Shown piece after piece: positions 1-13,389 of a DNA stretch of 64,000 nt. The notes beneath the pieces were generated by a model. It did not search any database. It was not told where the DNA came from and saw nothing but the letters and a program-made list of their open reading frames with translations. The stretch comes from Dioscorea cayenensis subsp. rotundata (Eukaryota; Streptophyta; Magnoliopsida; Dioscoreales; Dioscoreaceae): the NCBI RefSeq assembly GCF_009730915.1, contig NC_052482.1:1-64000 (forward strand), written 5' to 3'. The stretch's first letter is position 1. Each line of letters begins with the position of its first letter. Position numbers and translations under genes: made by a program.

Positions 1-626
1 ATATATAAATATATATTTTCTTTGTAAGGATTGGTTCATTGTTAACATTGTTCGTCACAATGTGTGTTATTATAATTATTGAGAACTTTCCCTTTGAACA
101 ACTCTTGATATCCTCTTTAGCATTTTGAACAATTTGCACTAGATAAGATAGTAATTTTCTGTTAGACCCAATGTGGTGTCTTGTAGTCTTCTCTCATGCA
201 TCTAAAATATCATTATTGATCTTTAAATGCATTGTTTGGTTCAAGTTGCACACATTATGCATGCTTGCCCATGCTAACTTTAAATTCCGATCCAATGTTA
301 GCTGACAGTAGACTACATTAAATATTATTTAAAAAATTATATATTGATTGGTTAATGTAAGATTAGAAGCATTAGTATGACACTTAGGATTTAGCCTCTT
401 AGTATGCTCAATATCAAATATATGAGCGCAAGATTTATGGAGTTTTTTATGTAAAAGTTATTATTATTCTACAAACCTTATTGAAGGCCTACCCTTTATT
501 GATTACCAGGTTCATTTTTGATAATATTAAATCTTTGATGTGGTTTTTATTTGTCAATTTATTATACTTCTCATTAGTGTTTACTCATCATAGCTGGTGG
601 TTACTTCTCACTGATTCAAAAAATTC
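1..626. other. AT-rich intergenic DNA, no gene seen
   Basis: No reading frame with recognisable protein similarity and no RNA gene were seen. The short open frames here lack codon structure typical of plant exons. Confidence 0.6.
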
Positions 627-634
627 TTTCCTAT

Positions 635-1326
635 CAGTGTTATTAAAAGTGAGAAAGGCGCTCAGGCGAGCCGAGGCGAGGCGAGACCTTAGCGCCTCAA
701 CACCTTCTGGCCGAGGCGCCTTCAATGAGGCGAGCCTAGGCGAGCACTTTTTGCCTGGCGCCAGGCATTAAAAAGGCGTGCCTATCTTATTTTTCTTGAT
801 ATAGGCCTTTTATTTAATGCTTTCAATTAGTGTTTATTGGAATTCTAAAAAGGCACATTTATTAATAAAGTATGAAATAAATTTAGGGGAGGAAAATTAG
901 GTGGTTTTAAAAAGGCACGCTTGTTAATAAATAAGGAAATAAATTTAAAGAAGAAAAATTAAGAGGTTTAAATGCGTAGTTGCTATTTTTTAAACTAATG
1001 ATTAGATTAAGAAATTAACTAATCAATTAGAGATAATTGAAGAGGTGGCAAAATTAGCACTTGCCATAAAAGTCTAAATAAAAAAAAAAGGATAGCATAC
1101 AACAGCAAAAAAAGGAAAAAAAGATGAAGATGAAGATGAAACAAGGTTGGTGTTTTGATGGAAGCATGTGACTTTAATTATTCTAAAAATTATATATATA
1201 TGTAATATATATATATATTAACTAGCGCTTTACTTTGTTCGGGCAAGCGCCTTTCGTGGCGCCTCTTGCCTCGGGCAATAAAATATCTTAGCGCCTTAAG
1301 AGCGCCTAGCTCTTTTAATTACACTG
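635..1326. mobile_element. Non-autonomous hAT transposon, 692 bp
   Basis: The ends are inverted copies: the left begins CAGTGTTATTAAAAG and the right, read on the other strand, begins CAGTGTAATTAAAAG. Both continue into a GC-rich subterminal zone of repeated AGGCG/GGCGCC motifs. A perfect 8-bp target duplication, TTTCCTAT, lies at 627-634 and 1327-1334. CAGTG-type termini with 8-bp duplications are diagnostic of the hAT superfamily. The AT-rich centre has no transposase frame, so the element depends on a transposase in trans. The perfect duplication argues for a fairly recent insertion. Confidence 0.93.
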
Positions 1327-1334
1327 TTTCCTAT

Positions 1335-4300
1335 GTTGATCACTTGGGTTGTTGTATATCTAATATTGTATATTTGACATGTTGCTTGTTTTGCATGATT
1401 ATTATAATGTTGTTGGGTTGTTAGCAGTGTTTGTAAGGACATTTCACACAATTGTGGGAACTATATTGTGAAGAACATTTTTGTACTTTCATCAAGTTCT
1501 GACGAATAGTGTTGATGTTGGCTTGTCCTGATTGTTTGCTACCTAAGAAAATCAAGAAAGTACAGAAAAAAATGAACATTCCTCCTAGGGCTTGACCAAT
1601 GAGTCAATGTATTGAAGTTGTTTGATGATATATAATGGAGCTTGATTGATAAAGCTAATGCAAACCTCAACATGAATCAAAGTATTAGAGTGACAACTTG
1701 AATTTATCTGTCATATTTGCATGCATATGATATAAAGGTTGTTCTTTAATGGTTAACTTTTTAAAATTTTATAGCTTGAATTTCCTTAGATTTCTATCAC
1801 GACATTCAATTTATTCCTTATTCACACATGTTGGTGATGAGTGGTGTATGTATCCTACCTATTTACAATTATGCTCATGGCATCATGGATTATCTTGAAA
1901 ATATCACATGTTCTGTCTTTTATGTTAATATTTCATAATTGATAGTTATGTGTGGCAAAGTTTTGTCTGCTGCATAATGCAGGATTAATTTCTGATCTGC
2001 AATCTTTGTAATCTTGAAATGTATATAACAATGAGCATATTAATGAAACATGTATTTCATTTTATTTACGTAGACCAATTTTTAAGGCACATTTTGGTTT
2101 TAGTTAATAGAAATTTCGCGTGCATTCAAACACCCAAACCCCTCAATTGTTTTATTTATCACACATATTATTAGCAATCTCATCATGCAATTTTTCTTCA
2201 GTCTCAAGTTGATGGTTATTAGTCACAAATTCGATCAAACCTACCGGTATCTATTTTTTAAAAAAAAATTTACCTTCCTAGTATTGGCAAAAGTAGTGGC
2301 TATTATTATTTGCTCTATTTATTATTTTTATTTTTATTTTTATGTATTATTTATTTTTCGTGGTTCACTTGGTGGCTACATCAGCCGCTTGGACATTATT
2401 ATTTTTTTATTTTTAATTTTGTTGCTATTATTTGCAAGGTTCTGTTGAGTTTTAATGTATCATTGCTTTTGAGTTATGTGAAACCTAGCTTTTAGTGCAT
2501 GTTGCTTGCCTTTTTTATTATTCCAACATAATGATATTGTTTATCTTCCATGTGAAGTTATGCTCACTTGAGTTTGATATTCACCATCTTTTATACTATT
2601 CGTTATTAGCGGCACCAGAAATTTACGAGCCTTATGTGTGGGATATGCTCGTAGTTAATTATATGAAATAATGTCTTGAGTTCAAGGTGTAGATTCAATA
2701 TTTCTTCTTTATGTTATGATTGTCCACTAAATGTGTAGGATTTAAAAATATTCTTCTATGGTCATGTTTATGCTTTTCGTTGAAGTGTCTTTTGATGTAA
2801 ATGTAGGTCAATGGCTAGGGTGACCCACACAAAAGTAGCAGTTGACCATAGTCTTAGCCTTGATCTAAGGCTTTTTGAGTATCACATGATATTGCATTAA
2901 ACCTACCCAAAGCGAAGAAGTTCACTTAATATGAGCTCAATTAGTTTTTTATGCTAACATGGTTTTAAAGAACTGTTTGTTGGTTTTATTTATGACCATA
3001 AACTAGCTAGTTATTTGTCACATTGTTTGGCCGCATGGTTTTGCCATAATTTTCATGAACTTTATCATTGTTAAGATTTGGTTTGAACTTAAATGGGGGT
3101 CATTTGCTCAACCTAAATTTACACGTTTTCAGGGTGTTCTGTCCAATATGTATGTGTGGTTGATCATGCTTTATACACTTGTATGAAAATAGTCATTGGT
3201 TATTTCACAACTTTGTGATTGTGGTACATAATTTGAAGAACTTGATTATTTACCCATTACTTTTTGATCATATGTGAGTATTATTATCTCTTTGAATATA
3301 AGGTTTATTAAGCATTAATAGTCAATAGTTATTTCTTGGTTTAATAAAGAATTTCATGTTTTTGCTTTCTCATAACATTTTACTTTTCTTTTATTTTGTG
3401 GATGAAATATATTGAGGAGATATTTATAAGAAATTTGGTGCAGTTTATTGTCTAAGACTTTACTACTAATATAGATGATTTGTGTTGACTTATTATTCAT
3501 TGTTTATTATCAATGATAGCTTGATGATATCTTTCCATTGACTTTGTTCATCACATTGGATAAGGGCTGCATGAAACTGCACCTCACATGAGGGATGTAT
3601 TTCATGCTCTTAAGTTTTTATTTGACAGCTCTTAAATGAATTGCTTTCATCATTTACAACCACCAACTCGAAATTCAATTTTTTTCTGGTCTCCAAGTGG
3701 TTATCAGAAATCTATATAAGGAAATATGCCTGGAACTTGTGTTAAAGGTGAGACTTCAGAAGATGAATTTCTTGTTCCTATAAGTAGCTATGATTGTTTA
3801 AAAATATTGTAACATATATCTTTCTTCAAGATTTAGAACATGTATGCACAATTGCTTTGTTGATAATTGTCATTCAGACCAACATATTGAATTTTAAAAT
3901 TTTTGTTCTAGATATTCTAATTTTTTGATGTGATACGATTTCGGGCCTCATTGGATTCCAATTTATGTGTAATGTGAACAAAACAAATATGTGATATTAC
4001 TTTGATTTCCTAAAACCTTATTGAATATTGAATATAAACCATCAATATTTCTTGTGCACCGTGAGTCTTAGTTGGTATTTGGGCTACGTGGTGTTTTATG
4101 GAATTTTATTGTTTCTTTAGTTTGTTGTATGTGTGTCTTGAGTTATTTTTTTAGTTTGTTTTATGTGTGTCTTGAGTTCTGAAACTTAGCTAAAAAAACC
4201 TGTTAATTTTCTTTTTAGTCAATCTTTTATGATTGATCAAATTAGACAGCTTCTAGTGCATATATGTTTTGCAATACAATGTAATGTTTCTTTGTTATGT

Positions 4301-4540
4301 TTGTTGTGTTTGTTATCTTTTTAGCATACTGAGCTTTAATTTTCTTCAAATGCTTGGGCTTTAGGGTGTAGATAGATTTTTGCTTTGATGGTTATTTCCA
4401 TCTTATTTTTGAAAGATAAGAATTTTGATATATAATGGTTTTGGTATTTTTAGTTCTTTCATAGCTTAATTTATCTATATCATTGAAACTTCACCAAAAA
4501 TTCAATTTTTTTATTAATGAATTTTAAGTTAATTTGCTTG
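1335..4540. other. Intergenic DNA, no gene seen
   Basis: AT-rich sequence with T-rich runs and stop codons in all frames. The short open frames near 2.2-2.5 kb are low-complexity T-rich sequence that would encode poly-Phe/Leu, and I do not accept them as genes. Confidence 0.6.
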
Positions 4541-4544
4541 TTTC

Positions 4545-5075
4545 CCGTTAAATGTCTCATCTCTCGCAAAGATTGAAATGTTTTTGTCATACTTACAGCA
4601 TCTTAATAGTTGTCTTATAAATATTAAATCTTTAATGCTACAAATACATTATATTACTGTGAAGGAGATATTTAAAAACAATAGATCTCCATTGAAAAGT
4701 AGAAGGATCTCTCTTTTGTAACTATACATAGAACTATTAGAGTAAATTAGATCCTGTTATTTAATGATGCTTAATAGGCTATATAACTCAAGTGTCTGTA
4801 ATGGTCTAATTTCCATCAAATTTCTCGTCTCCTCACAAAAATTGAAGTGTTTCTATCATATTAGCAGCAGCATAATAGTTGTCATGTAAATATTAAATGT
4901 CTTTTAATACTCCAAGTAGTTTACTAACATTATATATTGTGAAAGAGTTTTTTAAAACCAAAAGATCTCTAATGAAAATTAGAAGGATCCTTTTTTCCTT
5001 AGCAATATCTAAATTCAAAAGAGTAATTTAGATCCTGTTATTTAATGATTTTCAATAGGCTATTGAGAGCAAGTG
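4545..5075. repeat. Diverged tandem duplication, unit about 255 bp
   Basis: Copy 1 (about 4545-4797) and copy 2 (about 4803-5075) match along their length, with many substitutions and small indels. Shared anchors include ATAGTTGTC, AATATTAAAT, AGATCTC and the near-identical TTAGATCCTGTTATTTAATG close to each copy's end. This is an old local duplication with no coding potential. Confidence 0.8.
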
Positions 5076-8000
5076 TGTCTAAAAAAACCCTAATCATAAT
5101 TTGGTTGTTGTCTTTCTTATGTGTAACCTGCCTCCTTCTCAAGTGAGTGATGGATGAAGGAAACTAAGATCGACAGAGAAGAAAATCTCAAAGAGGGAGC
5201 AACCATTTTAGTTTTGCATTTCACCTCTCTCTCCTCTCTATCCACTAAGGGGTGTAAGGAATCTCACGGTTGCCATTGATTTCTCATTTATCACCAAGTT
5301 GGAGTGCATCTTCAAATTTGAAGGTTATACTAGTGGGGGTTTCAGGTTTATGTGTGTGCGAGTGAGAATTTCAGGAAGACACTCGATAATCCCTTCCTTC
5401 TTTTTATAATATGGGGTTTTAGAACACTTGGTTTCCACTTCTTTCCGAAATTGCGATTTTAAGTTTATGCTAGTTTAAAGACTAGGATTTTGATTTTTGG
5501 TTTTTAGTGTATAATGGTTTAGGGAATAGGGTTTCAGCCTTGGGCCTTAAAGTTATACTGGTTTACGAATTAGGTCAGCCTGACTTTATGGATTTACTGG
5601 CTTAAAGATTTGGATTTGGGGGTTGGGTTATATGGTTATACTTGCCTTAAATGCAAGATTTTCTACTGTTCTTTATGTTTTATTTCTTTGGCTTGATTCT
5701 TGGGTGGATATGAAAATGTTATGATATTTAGTAATGTGATAATTGATTTATTTCTTAAATGAACGATGTTCTTGTTTTTGGTTTTTCATATTTAGTAATG
5801 TGATAATTGATTTATTTCTTAAATGAACGATATTCTTATTTTTGGTTTTTCATAGTTTAAAGTTTGATCTTTTGTTGAAAAGGAATTGGTTTTCTTTTTT
5901 TTGACATATGGTCAGTTTAGTGAGGGCTGGTTATTTAACTTTACACATCCTCATGACATTTTCTACGCATCCTTATGACAGTTTCTACCTATAGTTGCAT
6001 TTTAAATGTTAATTGTATAATCTCCACAACAGTGCTGGTTTAATATGGAGATTCATGTTTTGTGGTTGTAATGCTTTTCAATTGTTAACTAATGACTTCT
6101 TGGAGATTGACATATTTTAATCTTTGTTCTAAGCCACATCTTAATGTGTACAACAAACCATATTTTATTTATGTTTTGTACTATAATATTCAATAATTCA
6201 ATCATCATCCTAATTAGCTTATGCTCCATATATAGATGCAATACTGTGTGTGGAATAAATTGATTACTTAGTCTATTTAAGTACGAGAGTTATTATATTG
6301 GATTATTGATGGATCATCTTGTGGTGTAAAGTGTGCCCTCTAAAATGTTTGCAAACCTGTAAGAAGGATCCAAGAGGCTAATTTTGCCTGAATAGATAGG
6401 TAAACTTTAATATTTGTTGGTTTTGTTTTATTCAATTCTCAATGCTATTGTTTCAAAAAATTCATTATTGCTGGTATTATGCCTTGTGATCAAATGTGGT
6501 TCAAGTTTAACTTGTTTTACTTCAACGGATGCTGTGTTACTAGTTATATCATGCCATTTAATCAAGGCCGATCTCTAAATTGTGTTATGATCTAGTTTAA
6601 TCTGAGTTCTGAAAACCAATCATCCTATTACCTCTGGCTTCATATTGCATAATATTAAGAATTGGTTTCGTATGCCAATTGAGTTACCTAAATATTTATT
6701 GGATTTTTAGTCAATTTTCTTTATTTGTCCTTGAATTGTAGAGTTTCTTACTTGCCATGTTGGTCAAATTTCTATGCTTTGTATGGTAATATAGTTGTGC
6801 TTATGATATTCAACAACCTTTTTCTATGCTCTTTTGAATGGTGATGAAATTGCAAGTACTAGTGTTATTCTTAATCAATTATAGGCTCTAACTTGATGTT
6901 TCAATAATATTCCCATCCCCTTTTTTTTTCTTTGACATGAACTTAAGAAGCTACTGTTGCCCATTTCCTTACGTATTTCATAATTAACTTCTTTTTTTTT
7001 CTCTCATTAGCTAAAATACTTAAATATGTAATTGCTAGTAAATTTTTTTCACCTATTGGTAAATATTTGGGATAACATAATTCTATTATCTACCTATCAT
7101 ATGATAATTTATGTTGTGTGCTTAAAGTTGCTTTTCCTATATATCCATGTTTTGAAATGAAAGGATAGTTTATTCTAATGCTCATTTATGTTTCTATTAT
7201 CGATTATATTACTGGGATCACATAAGACATGCATGAATTTCTTGTTTTGAATTACATGCTGCAGCAATATCGAATTCCTTCTGCTGTGTGTCTGCTCACT
7301 TGCTCGTACATATTTATTCAGCTTGATATTTTTATTATTGTAATTGAAGGTGCATACTCTTTTTGTACCCATTACATGCTTTATTTAAAGTCTTAAATTA
7401 CAAGATTTGGGTTCAAGTTTGTTGTATTATGCATTATCCTCTGTAATCTTCAATTTCAGAATGTCGTGACATCTTGACAAATCATGTTTCATCATAATCA
7501 TGCACATGCTTATTATTGGTTCATTATGAATGGATGACCCATTACGCATTTTGTTTGTGAAAATCCAGACCTAGCTATGATTGCCTTCCTCAATATAATA
7601 TAGTGTGAGTAGGAGTTTCTTCTTGGTGTTGTATTTAAATAAGATGTTATTTTTGTTTTCCGATTGTTTTCTTACAATTCTAGTTGGTTTTTGGATATTT
7701 GAAGGGATTTATGGCCTCATGAATATATATATATATATATATATATTTGAAGTTGTTTCTTGTCTGTTGCTCCATTGCTTCTCCAATTGACTAGGTGGAA
7801 GTATTGAACCATACAATGGCTACATTGCTCGCACAATAACTGGTACACCATAGGTGCGTCTTTCCCATCCCTCTCATACTAGGGAATGGTCCTCTCAATG
7901 CTCTAATTCACGCACTATACCTACTTTTTGGAACAATTGTATTGTTTTTGTTTTGATTCTAATTGTTTTTAAAATTTTTTATTTCCATTACTTGTTCTAT

Positions 8001-8294
8001 TAGCAAGCATGTTGTAATGTGATTAATGTAGACATCTTGGTTTAATGCATCTTCAATTCTAACCTTTGGTTTTTGAATTTAATTCATCTAGTGTAGATAT
8101 CCTGATTTAGGCATTAGAATTCCGGCCTTGGGTTTTTGATGTTGTACTTGGGTTTCTTAAATGCGAAATTTTCATGGCTTATTCTTTGTGTTTTATTACT
8201 TTGTCTTAATTCTTGGGTTGATATGAAAATGTTGTGCTACATGGTAATGTGGTAACTATTTTATTTTATTGGTTTTTCTGAGTTTAAACTTTAG
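5076..8294. other. Intergenic or intron-like DNA, no gene assigned
   Basis: No protein can be assigned. A purine-rich stretch near 5.15-5.25 kb followed by CT-rich sequence resembles a plant 5' untranslated region, but no downstream coding exons were found. The segment at 7795-7852 is open over about 18 codons between plausible splice signals but is not recognised. A (TA)n run lies near 7727-7746. Sequence at 5.62-5.87 kb is echoed, diverged, at 8.14-8.29 kb. Confidence 0.5.
5724..5853. repeat. Two-copy 64-bp tandem repeat
   Basis: The unit beginning ATATTTAGTAATGTG recurs exactly 64 bases later (starts at 5724 and 5788) with only a few changes over the whole unit. Both copies end in a GTTTTTCAT motif. 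The high identity means the duplication is much younger than the 255-bp duplication upstream. Confidence 0.88.
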
Positions 8295-8935
8295 TGTGGT
8301 GGTAAGATCATCCACAGAATCAGAATTCAGAGCTATTGCTTAAGGATTGTGTGAGCTACTATAGCTGAAGATTATCTTAGATGACTTGAGTACTATGTCA
8401 GAAGGTCTTATGAAGCTCAATGAGTCAGCAATCAATATTGTTCATAATCTTGTACAACACGAAATGACAGCATATTGAAATTGACGGACATTTGGGAGGA
8501 AGCATTAGTGTGTATGTCCTATGTTCCATCAGAGTATCAATTAGTGGATGTTCTAAAATAAGGGCTGACTAGTTCAAGTTTATTTGATCTTGTATTCAAG
8601 CTGGGAATGGAAAGCATCTGTTCCTCCCTCTGCTTGGAGGGGGTAGTGTCACGGTGTTAATGACCTATAATGGGAAAAAAAAAGGCTAAAATCGTTAGAA
8701 GGATCGGCTTGAAATCCCCTGAATAGAAAGATTGAACTAATTCCTGAAATGAAGGGATTCAATTTGAAAGAATTTCAATTTAGGAGTAATTTAGTTTCCT
8801 ATCATGGGTGAATTAGTTTTTTATTTTTTCTCTTGTAAATACTATATAAGACTATGTCGTATTAATTTATAGCAACTGAAGATTTCAGAATTCTCTTTCC
8901 TGTCTCATATTTTTTATTCATTTTATTTTATAAAA
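8295..8935 (+). mobile_element. Copia retrotransposon remnant (RNase H end plus LTR)
   Basis: Translation with a few stops and frameshifts gives VVRSSTESEFRAIA, then LCELLWLKII-like sequence (one Trp codon is now a stop), then NESAINIVHNLVQHE. This is the C-terminal RNase H domain of Copia polyprotein. The frame then degrades to matches of the family's LTKGL..LVFKLGMESI tail. A purine tract CTTGGAGGGGG at about 8632-8642 precedes TGTCACGGTG, the likely 3' LTR start at 8647. The LTR end is not clear and lies near 8935. Gag, integrase and most of the RT are absent. Confidence 0.82.
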
Positions 8936-8939
8936 GCTA

Positions 8940-10867
8940 CTTTCTGGAACAATCCTATTCATTCTGGTTGGGGTTTTTTTTTACTTGTGTATTCCTGGAA
9001 CTTGTGCTATTAACAAGCATGCAATGATATGATCAATTTTTTGGTGATACATAGCATGATATTTTTCATGTCATTTATATCTATCGTCTCTATCTTGGGT
9101 TAAATAAGCAAAATGTTTAACTTTCTTTGAAAGTAAGTGCATTTTTTTTATTTTGTTCAAGTGTTTATAGTTTGATAAAAGGAATAAGCAATATGATCTG
9201 TATCTTTTTCTTTCATCATTTTCTACAGATGGCCATTTTTATTCAAATTCACAAGAAATAAGTTCATTTAGAAATTATACAAGTTTTCTTGGCGTTTTAG
9301 TTAATTGAGGTTTGTGTCTTCTGGCAATCACCATTGTAACACTGAAAATCTATATATATATTTCTCTAGTTCGTGTAATTATCACTCTTCCTCTTGACTT
9401 CATCTCTGCTACCTTAACTTGATTTATTGCCATTTTAAATTTATATTACTCATATTTTCTAATCTAACTGCATAATATTGGAGAGATATAGATTTATTTT
9501 GCATGCATCAACTTTTAGTGAAGTATCAAGCAATGCTGTTAATCATATATGCAAGCACAAAAGCTGACGAATCCCTGTCGTCTGCTTTATAACAAGGAGG
9601 TGTGTACCTATGGACCTGATTTCTACCAGAACTCAGATAAGTCTGTAGCTGAGTTCTCAAAATGAAACAGGTGGAAAATAGACCTGTGCAAACTGAAGCT
9701 CAATATTTAGCTATGGACAAGTATGGCAGGATCCCTGTGTCTACTTACATGATTAATATAACACTAGCGTTATATATGCTTGCGGAAGTGTTTATTTACC
9801 ATTTTCCTGTTATTGATGCCATGAAAATCTTTTCTGTTGTAGGTTGTTATATCTAAGTGTTGCCGATATGGATGATGGACTGAATGTAAGGGAGAGAATT
9901 TGCTTTGTAAGTGGAAAATTAGTCCTAACAAATCATGTCTATTTAATAACTTTTGCTTTTAAAATCTATGTAATCTTAATACACAATATGTTTAAGTAGA
10001 AAGAGTACTGTCATTGCTAATAAATATACTCTCTCCATAACTAGATCCTGGAGGGTCTTCATTTCAATGGGAAATGAATTAATGTGTATGCACTGCTCAG
10101 AAAATATCAATGAACAAGGAGATGGAAAAGCTAATACTTTGAAGTAGAGAGAAGGAAGTGATCAAAGTCACACAACTGAGCTGCTAGGTCTTCATGTACT
10201 GAAGCCTGGTAATGGAGGCACTTTATTTACCCAAAATGTTCAGCTTCTTTTATCACAGAAGTGTCTGTTATTCTGTTCAGCAGCTATTGAGTGAATGTCC
10301 GCTTTGTATGTGTTATTTCTGGATTTATTTTTGTTTGCCAAAGCACCGTTGCTAACAAAGCTTTATGTCTCTATCATTGCAGCTTAACACTATGATGGAC
10401 TTGGGAAGTGAGGTCCATGATTGTGCTGGTGGGTGGTTTCTTGCTATGCTGGAGAATGAGAGTCTTGTTGATACTTTTGAACAAATGGATGTGGTGACAC
10501 ATCAATCTTTATCAAGGGTGTTATGCAGATCTTACAGACTAGTACATGCACTTCAATGAATCTGGTTTATGTCTTTGACCTGGTGAGCCAATGCATCCTT
10601 TGATTTCATTTTTTTTTCTTTGAAAGCTATTTTTGTTACTCATTAGAGGGCTCTAAATAAAATATAGCATACTGTCATGCTAAACTTCATGTTTATGCAG
10701 GTCACAGTTGACATTCAGCAGAACAATGGATAAGGATATGAGATGTTTGTTAAAGATGGCTTCTGCAATGAGGCCATGTTTTCAGTTGATCGTCTTCCAT
10801 ATTGAAACACATAAGTGATCCAACTGTTCTTTCTTTTATTCAGAAAAGGGGATAAAACAGATCCGTA

Positions 10868-10899
<32 letters not shown>

Positions 10900-12150
10900 G
10901 AAACAAGTGCTAACAGATGAAATTTTGACAAATCTAATTTACTAATTAACATGTCATCTTTTGATCAGTCTTCATGTTATACAGAAAGCATAATTATCCA
11001 TGTGCACTCTGTTGACTTGCACAAATATTAAAGTGCCTTGTATTATCTTTATTCTAGGCTTGAAGTAGCAAAACTTCTTTTTTAAGTATATTTAGAGGAT
11101 ACTATTACTAGTCCTGCTGACAACAAGGCAAATATACCTACGGCTATCTAGCAATAAAGTAGTAACGATAAGTTCATAACTGGAAAACTGTATGGAGGCT
11201 GCACACTCACTGCTGAGTTTTCAAGAACATAATAATATGCAAGTGCATAATTTGCCATTTCCATTTCTCAAATGATAATGCTTTCTCCTTTTACAGGATT
11301 ATGTTGTGCACAATTGCTAGCACTGTAAAGTGTTTTTTTTGTTGTACATCACATGCCAAGTTTCCCATTTTATTTATCTCATCTAAGTTAGTTGTGTGCC
11401 ATTATCAATTCTTTTTTATTTGTCTGCCCAGATATGATCTATTGTATTTTTCTAATATTTCTTTGAGAACCAGGACAGTTCTTGTTTTATTTTCTTTAAC
11501 ATTTGCTGAGAAGAAGTTGAAAATAAAGATTTTATTAGAATACTTGAAATCAGCAGTTATTATCAGAATTAGATGACCTTGGTGGATGAGCTAGATCAAT
11601 TTTTAATATATTGGTATGAAGCCAGATGTACATATTTATGATATTAGATATCTAGAAAGAACAGAATACTATGTGCAGGAGTTTGTTGAATCTGAAATAA
11701 TTGCATCCTTAATGATGTGCAATACCAAGGCTCCCGTTCTCTCCATCATCAATTTCAGGCCGGATGAGGTCTCCCATCCCTTCATCAGCTCAGTCTTTCT
11801 TTGCTCCAGCCCTAAAGCAATAAATGTAATACCCCAATCAGATTGGAAGCGGCCCAAAAAGAAAGCGAATTAGGATGGCGCTGTTCCGGCCTTAATAGGT
11901 TGGTTTCTCTCTTTCCTTCTTTCTTTCTTTCTATAAGTGTTCTTGTCCCTATGTCTTTCTTCCTTTGAATTATCATAGCTTTCCCTTCTTTTCTTTTTGT
12001 GCAAATTTCATAGCTTTCAATGTTAAGCAGTAAACAATTATATGTTAATGCTGTGGTTAACTTGATTTGGTTATTTGATAATTCATATATAGCATTTCAA
12101 TAGGCCAGTAAAGGAAACTTAGCACATAGCTAGAATGGCTAGAGATTATT
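8940..12150. other. Intergenic DNA with unassigned exon-like segments
   Basis: Several segments look exon-like without being recognisable. The segment 9662-9856 is open from an ATG for 64 codons. The segment 10383-10582 has a TTGCAG acceptor, an open stretch beginning LNTMMDLGSEVHDC and a GTGAGC donor after its stop. The segment 11616-11873 is open for 85 codons. They share no frame that joins into one protein, and I cannot name a family. They could be pieces of a decayed gene or chance frames. A (TA)n run lies at about 10869-10895. Confidence 0.35.
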
Positions 12151-12157
12151 TATCACG

Positions 12158-12313
12158 GTGTCATCACATTCGTTTGAAGTTGATGAGAGGAAGCATTTTT
12201 GCAAATGTGGAGCCACATTTTCACCACCTTCCTCTGAAGTTGATGAGAAGAAGCATGTTTGTGTCTGTGAGGGCTTAAGGGTGCATAGGCTACCAGGTTG
12301 TTATCTTCTTCTT

Positions 12314-12344
<31 letters not shown>

Positions 12345-12345
12345 T
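12158..12345. repeat. Imperfect duplication followed by a (CTT)n microsatellite
   Basis: The motif GAAGTTGATGAGA followed by GAAGCAT occurs twice about 62 bases apart (near 12176 and 12236). A pure CTT run follows at about 12305-12342. Open frames through it encode only poly-Leu or poly-Ser and are not genes. Confidence 0.7.
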
Positions 12346-12389
12346 GCTTCTTTCTTCTTTAGTTCTCCATTTCTTCTTCTTGTTCCAGT

Positions 12390-13028
12390 GAATGTTCTTA
12401 CTCTCCTCTTTCTGCTACTCTTCCTTTTGCTTCATGTTCTTCATTTTTTGTTCATGTTTTTGTTATGCACCGTATGTATGTTCTTCTAAAATTTTGGTTT
12501 TTACCCGCTCAACAATTTTTAACTTCTTTTTTCTCTTTTCATTCCCTTTTTGTGCTTGTGTATCAAAATTTACATTTATATAAAAATTATTAAATTTACA
12601 TTCTCTCATCTTTTTTCTCTTTATTTTCTTCTTTGAAAGGATCATTTCATTTTTAAATTTTTTCTTACAATACATGTTTCTAGAACTATATTGTCTAAAA
12701 AATGTCTTTTCTCCTTTTTCAAAAAAAAAAATTCCCTTGTTTGGGTAATTCTTGTAATACAAAAGTTTTACCATTTTAACATTTTTTTTTTTGAATAAGC
12801 CCATGCTTATTTTTTTAATGATTTTCTATAATTTAAGTTAATTTATACAAAACAAAAAACTAATCCGGCTTACTTTTTTGTCCCTTTCAAGTATTAGGGC
12901 TGTTTGATTTTTTTGAAAAATTCTTTCTTTAATAGTTTGTTCCTAATCTTTCACTTATAAGTCCTGTCATATCTAGTTATTAAAATTATTGATATGGTTT
13001 TTTCTAGTTATAACTTATAACTGATTAC

Positions 13029-13085
<57 letters not shown>

Positions 13086-13389
13086 TATATATGTCAAGCT
13101 GTAATGTTATTTAATTGGACATATGTAGGTTGTTCTTATAAGTAAATTAGGTAACTATTTTCTTATAGGTAAATTAGGTAACTATGAAGCCTGCCTAAGG
13201 TATTTACTTATAAACTAGGTAGTCAAATCGAGATTCGAATCGTGAATCGAAATTCTAAATTTGTGAATCGAGAATCGTGAATCGAATCGTAAGATTCGGT
13301 TCAACATTTCAAAATCATATATATATATATATATATATGAGTATATCAAAAAAAAATAAAAAATAAAAATTCTAAGTCATGTATTAAAC
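12390..13389. other. Low-complexity intergenic DNA
   Basis: T-rich sequence, then a long (TA)n run at about 13027-13088. Near 13205-13300 there is a cluster of short inverted GAATCG/CGATTC motifs (GAATCGTGAATCGA repeated). No gene was seen. Confidence 0.6.

Noticed and set aside
481..771. 96-codon open frame overlapping the left end of the hAT element
   Set aside because: Its C-terminal half is simply the AGGCG-rich transposon terminus read in frame; there is no protein similarity and no start context of note.
10383..10582. Resemblance of LNTMMDLGSEV to a segment of UXT/prefoldin-like proteins
   Set aside because: The match is only about ten residues, and the sequence after it does not follow that family.
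12158..12583. Open frames through the CTT run
   Set aside because: Low-complexity Leu/Ser runs produced by the microsatellite.
13027..13090. Long (TA)n tracts here and at 44951, 47626 and elsewhere as origins or matrix-attachment sites
   Set aside because: Ordinary microsatellites; no supporting motif allows a functional claim.
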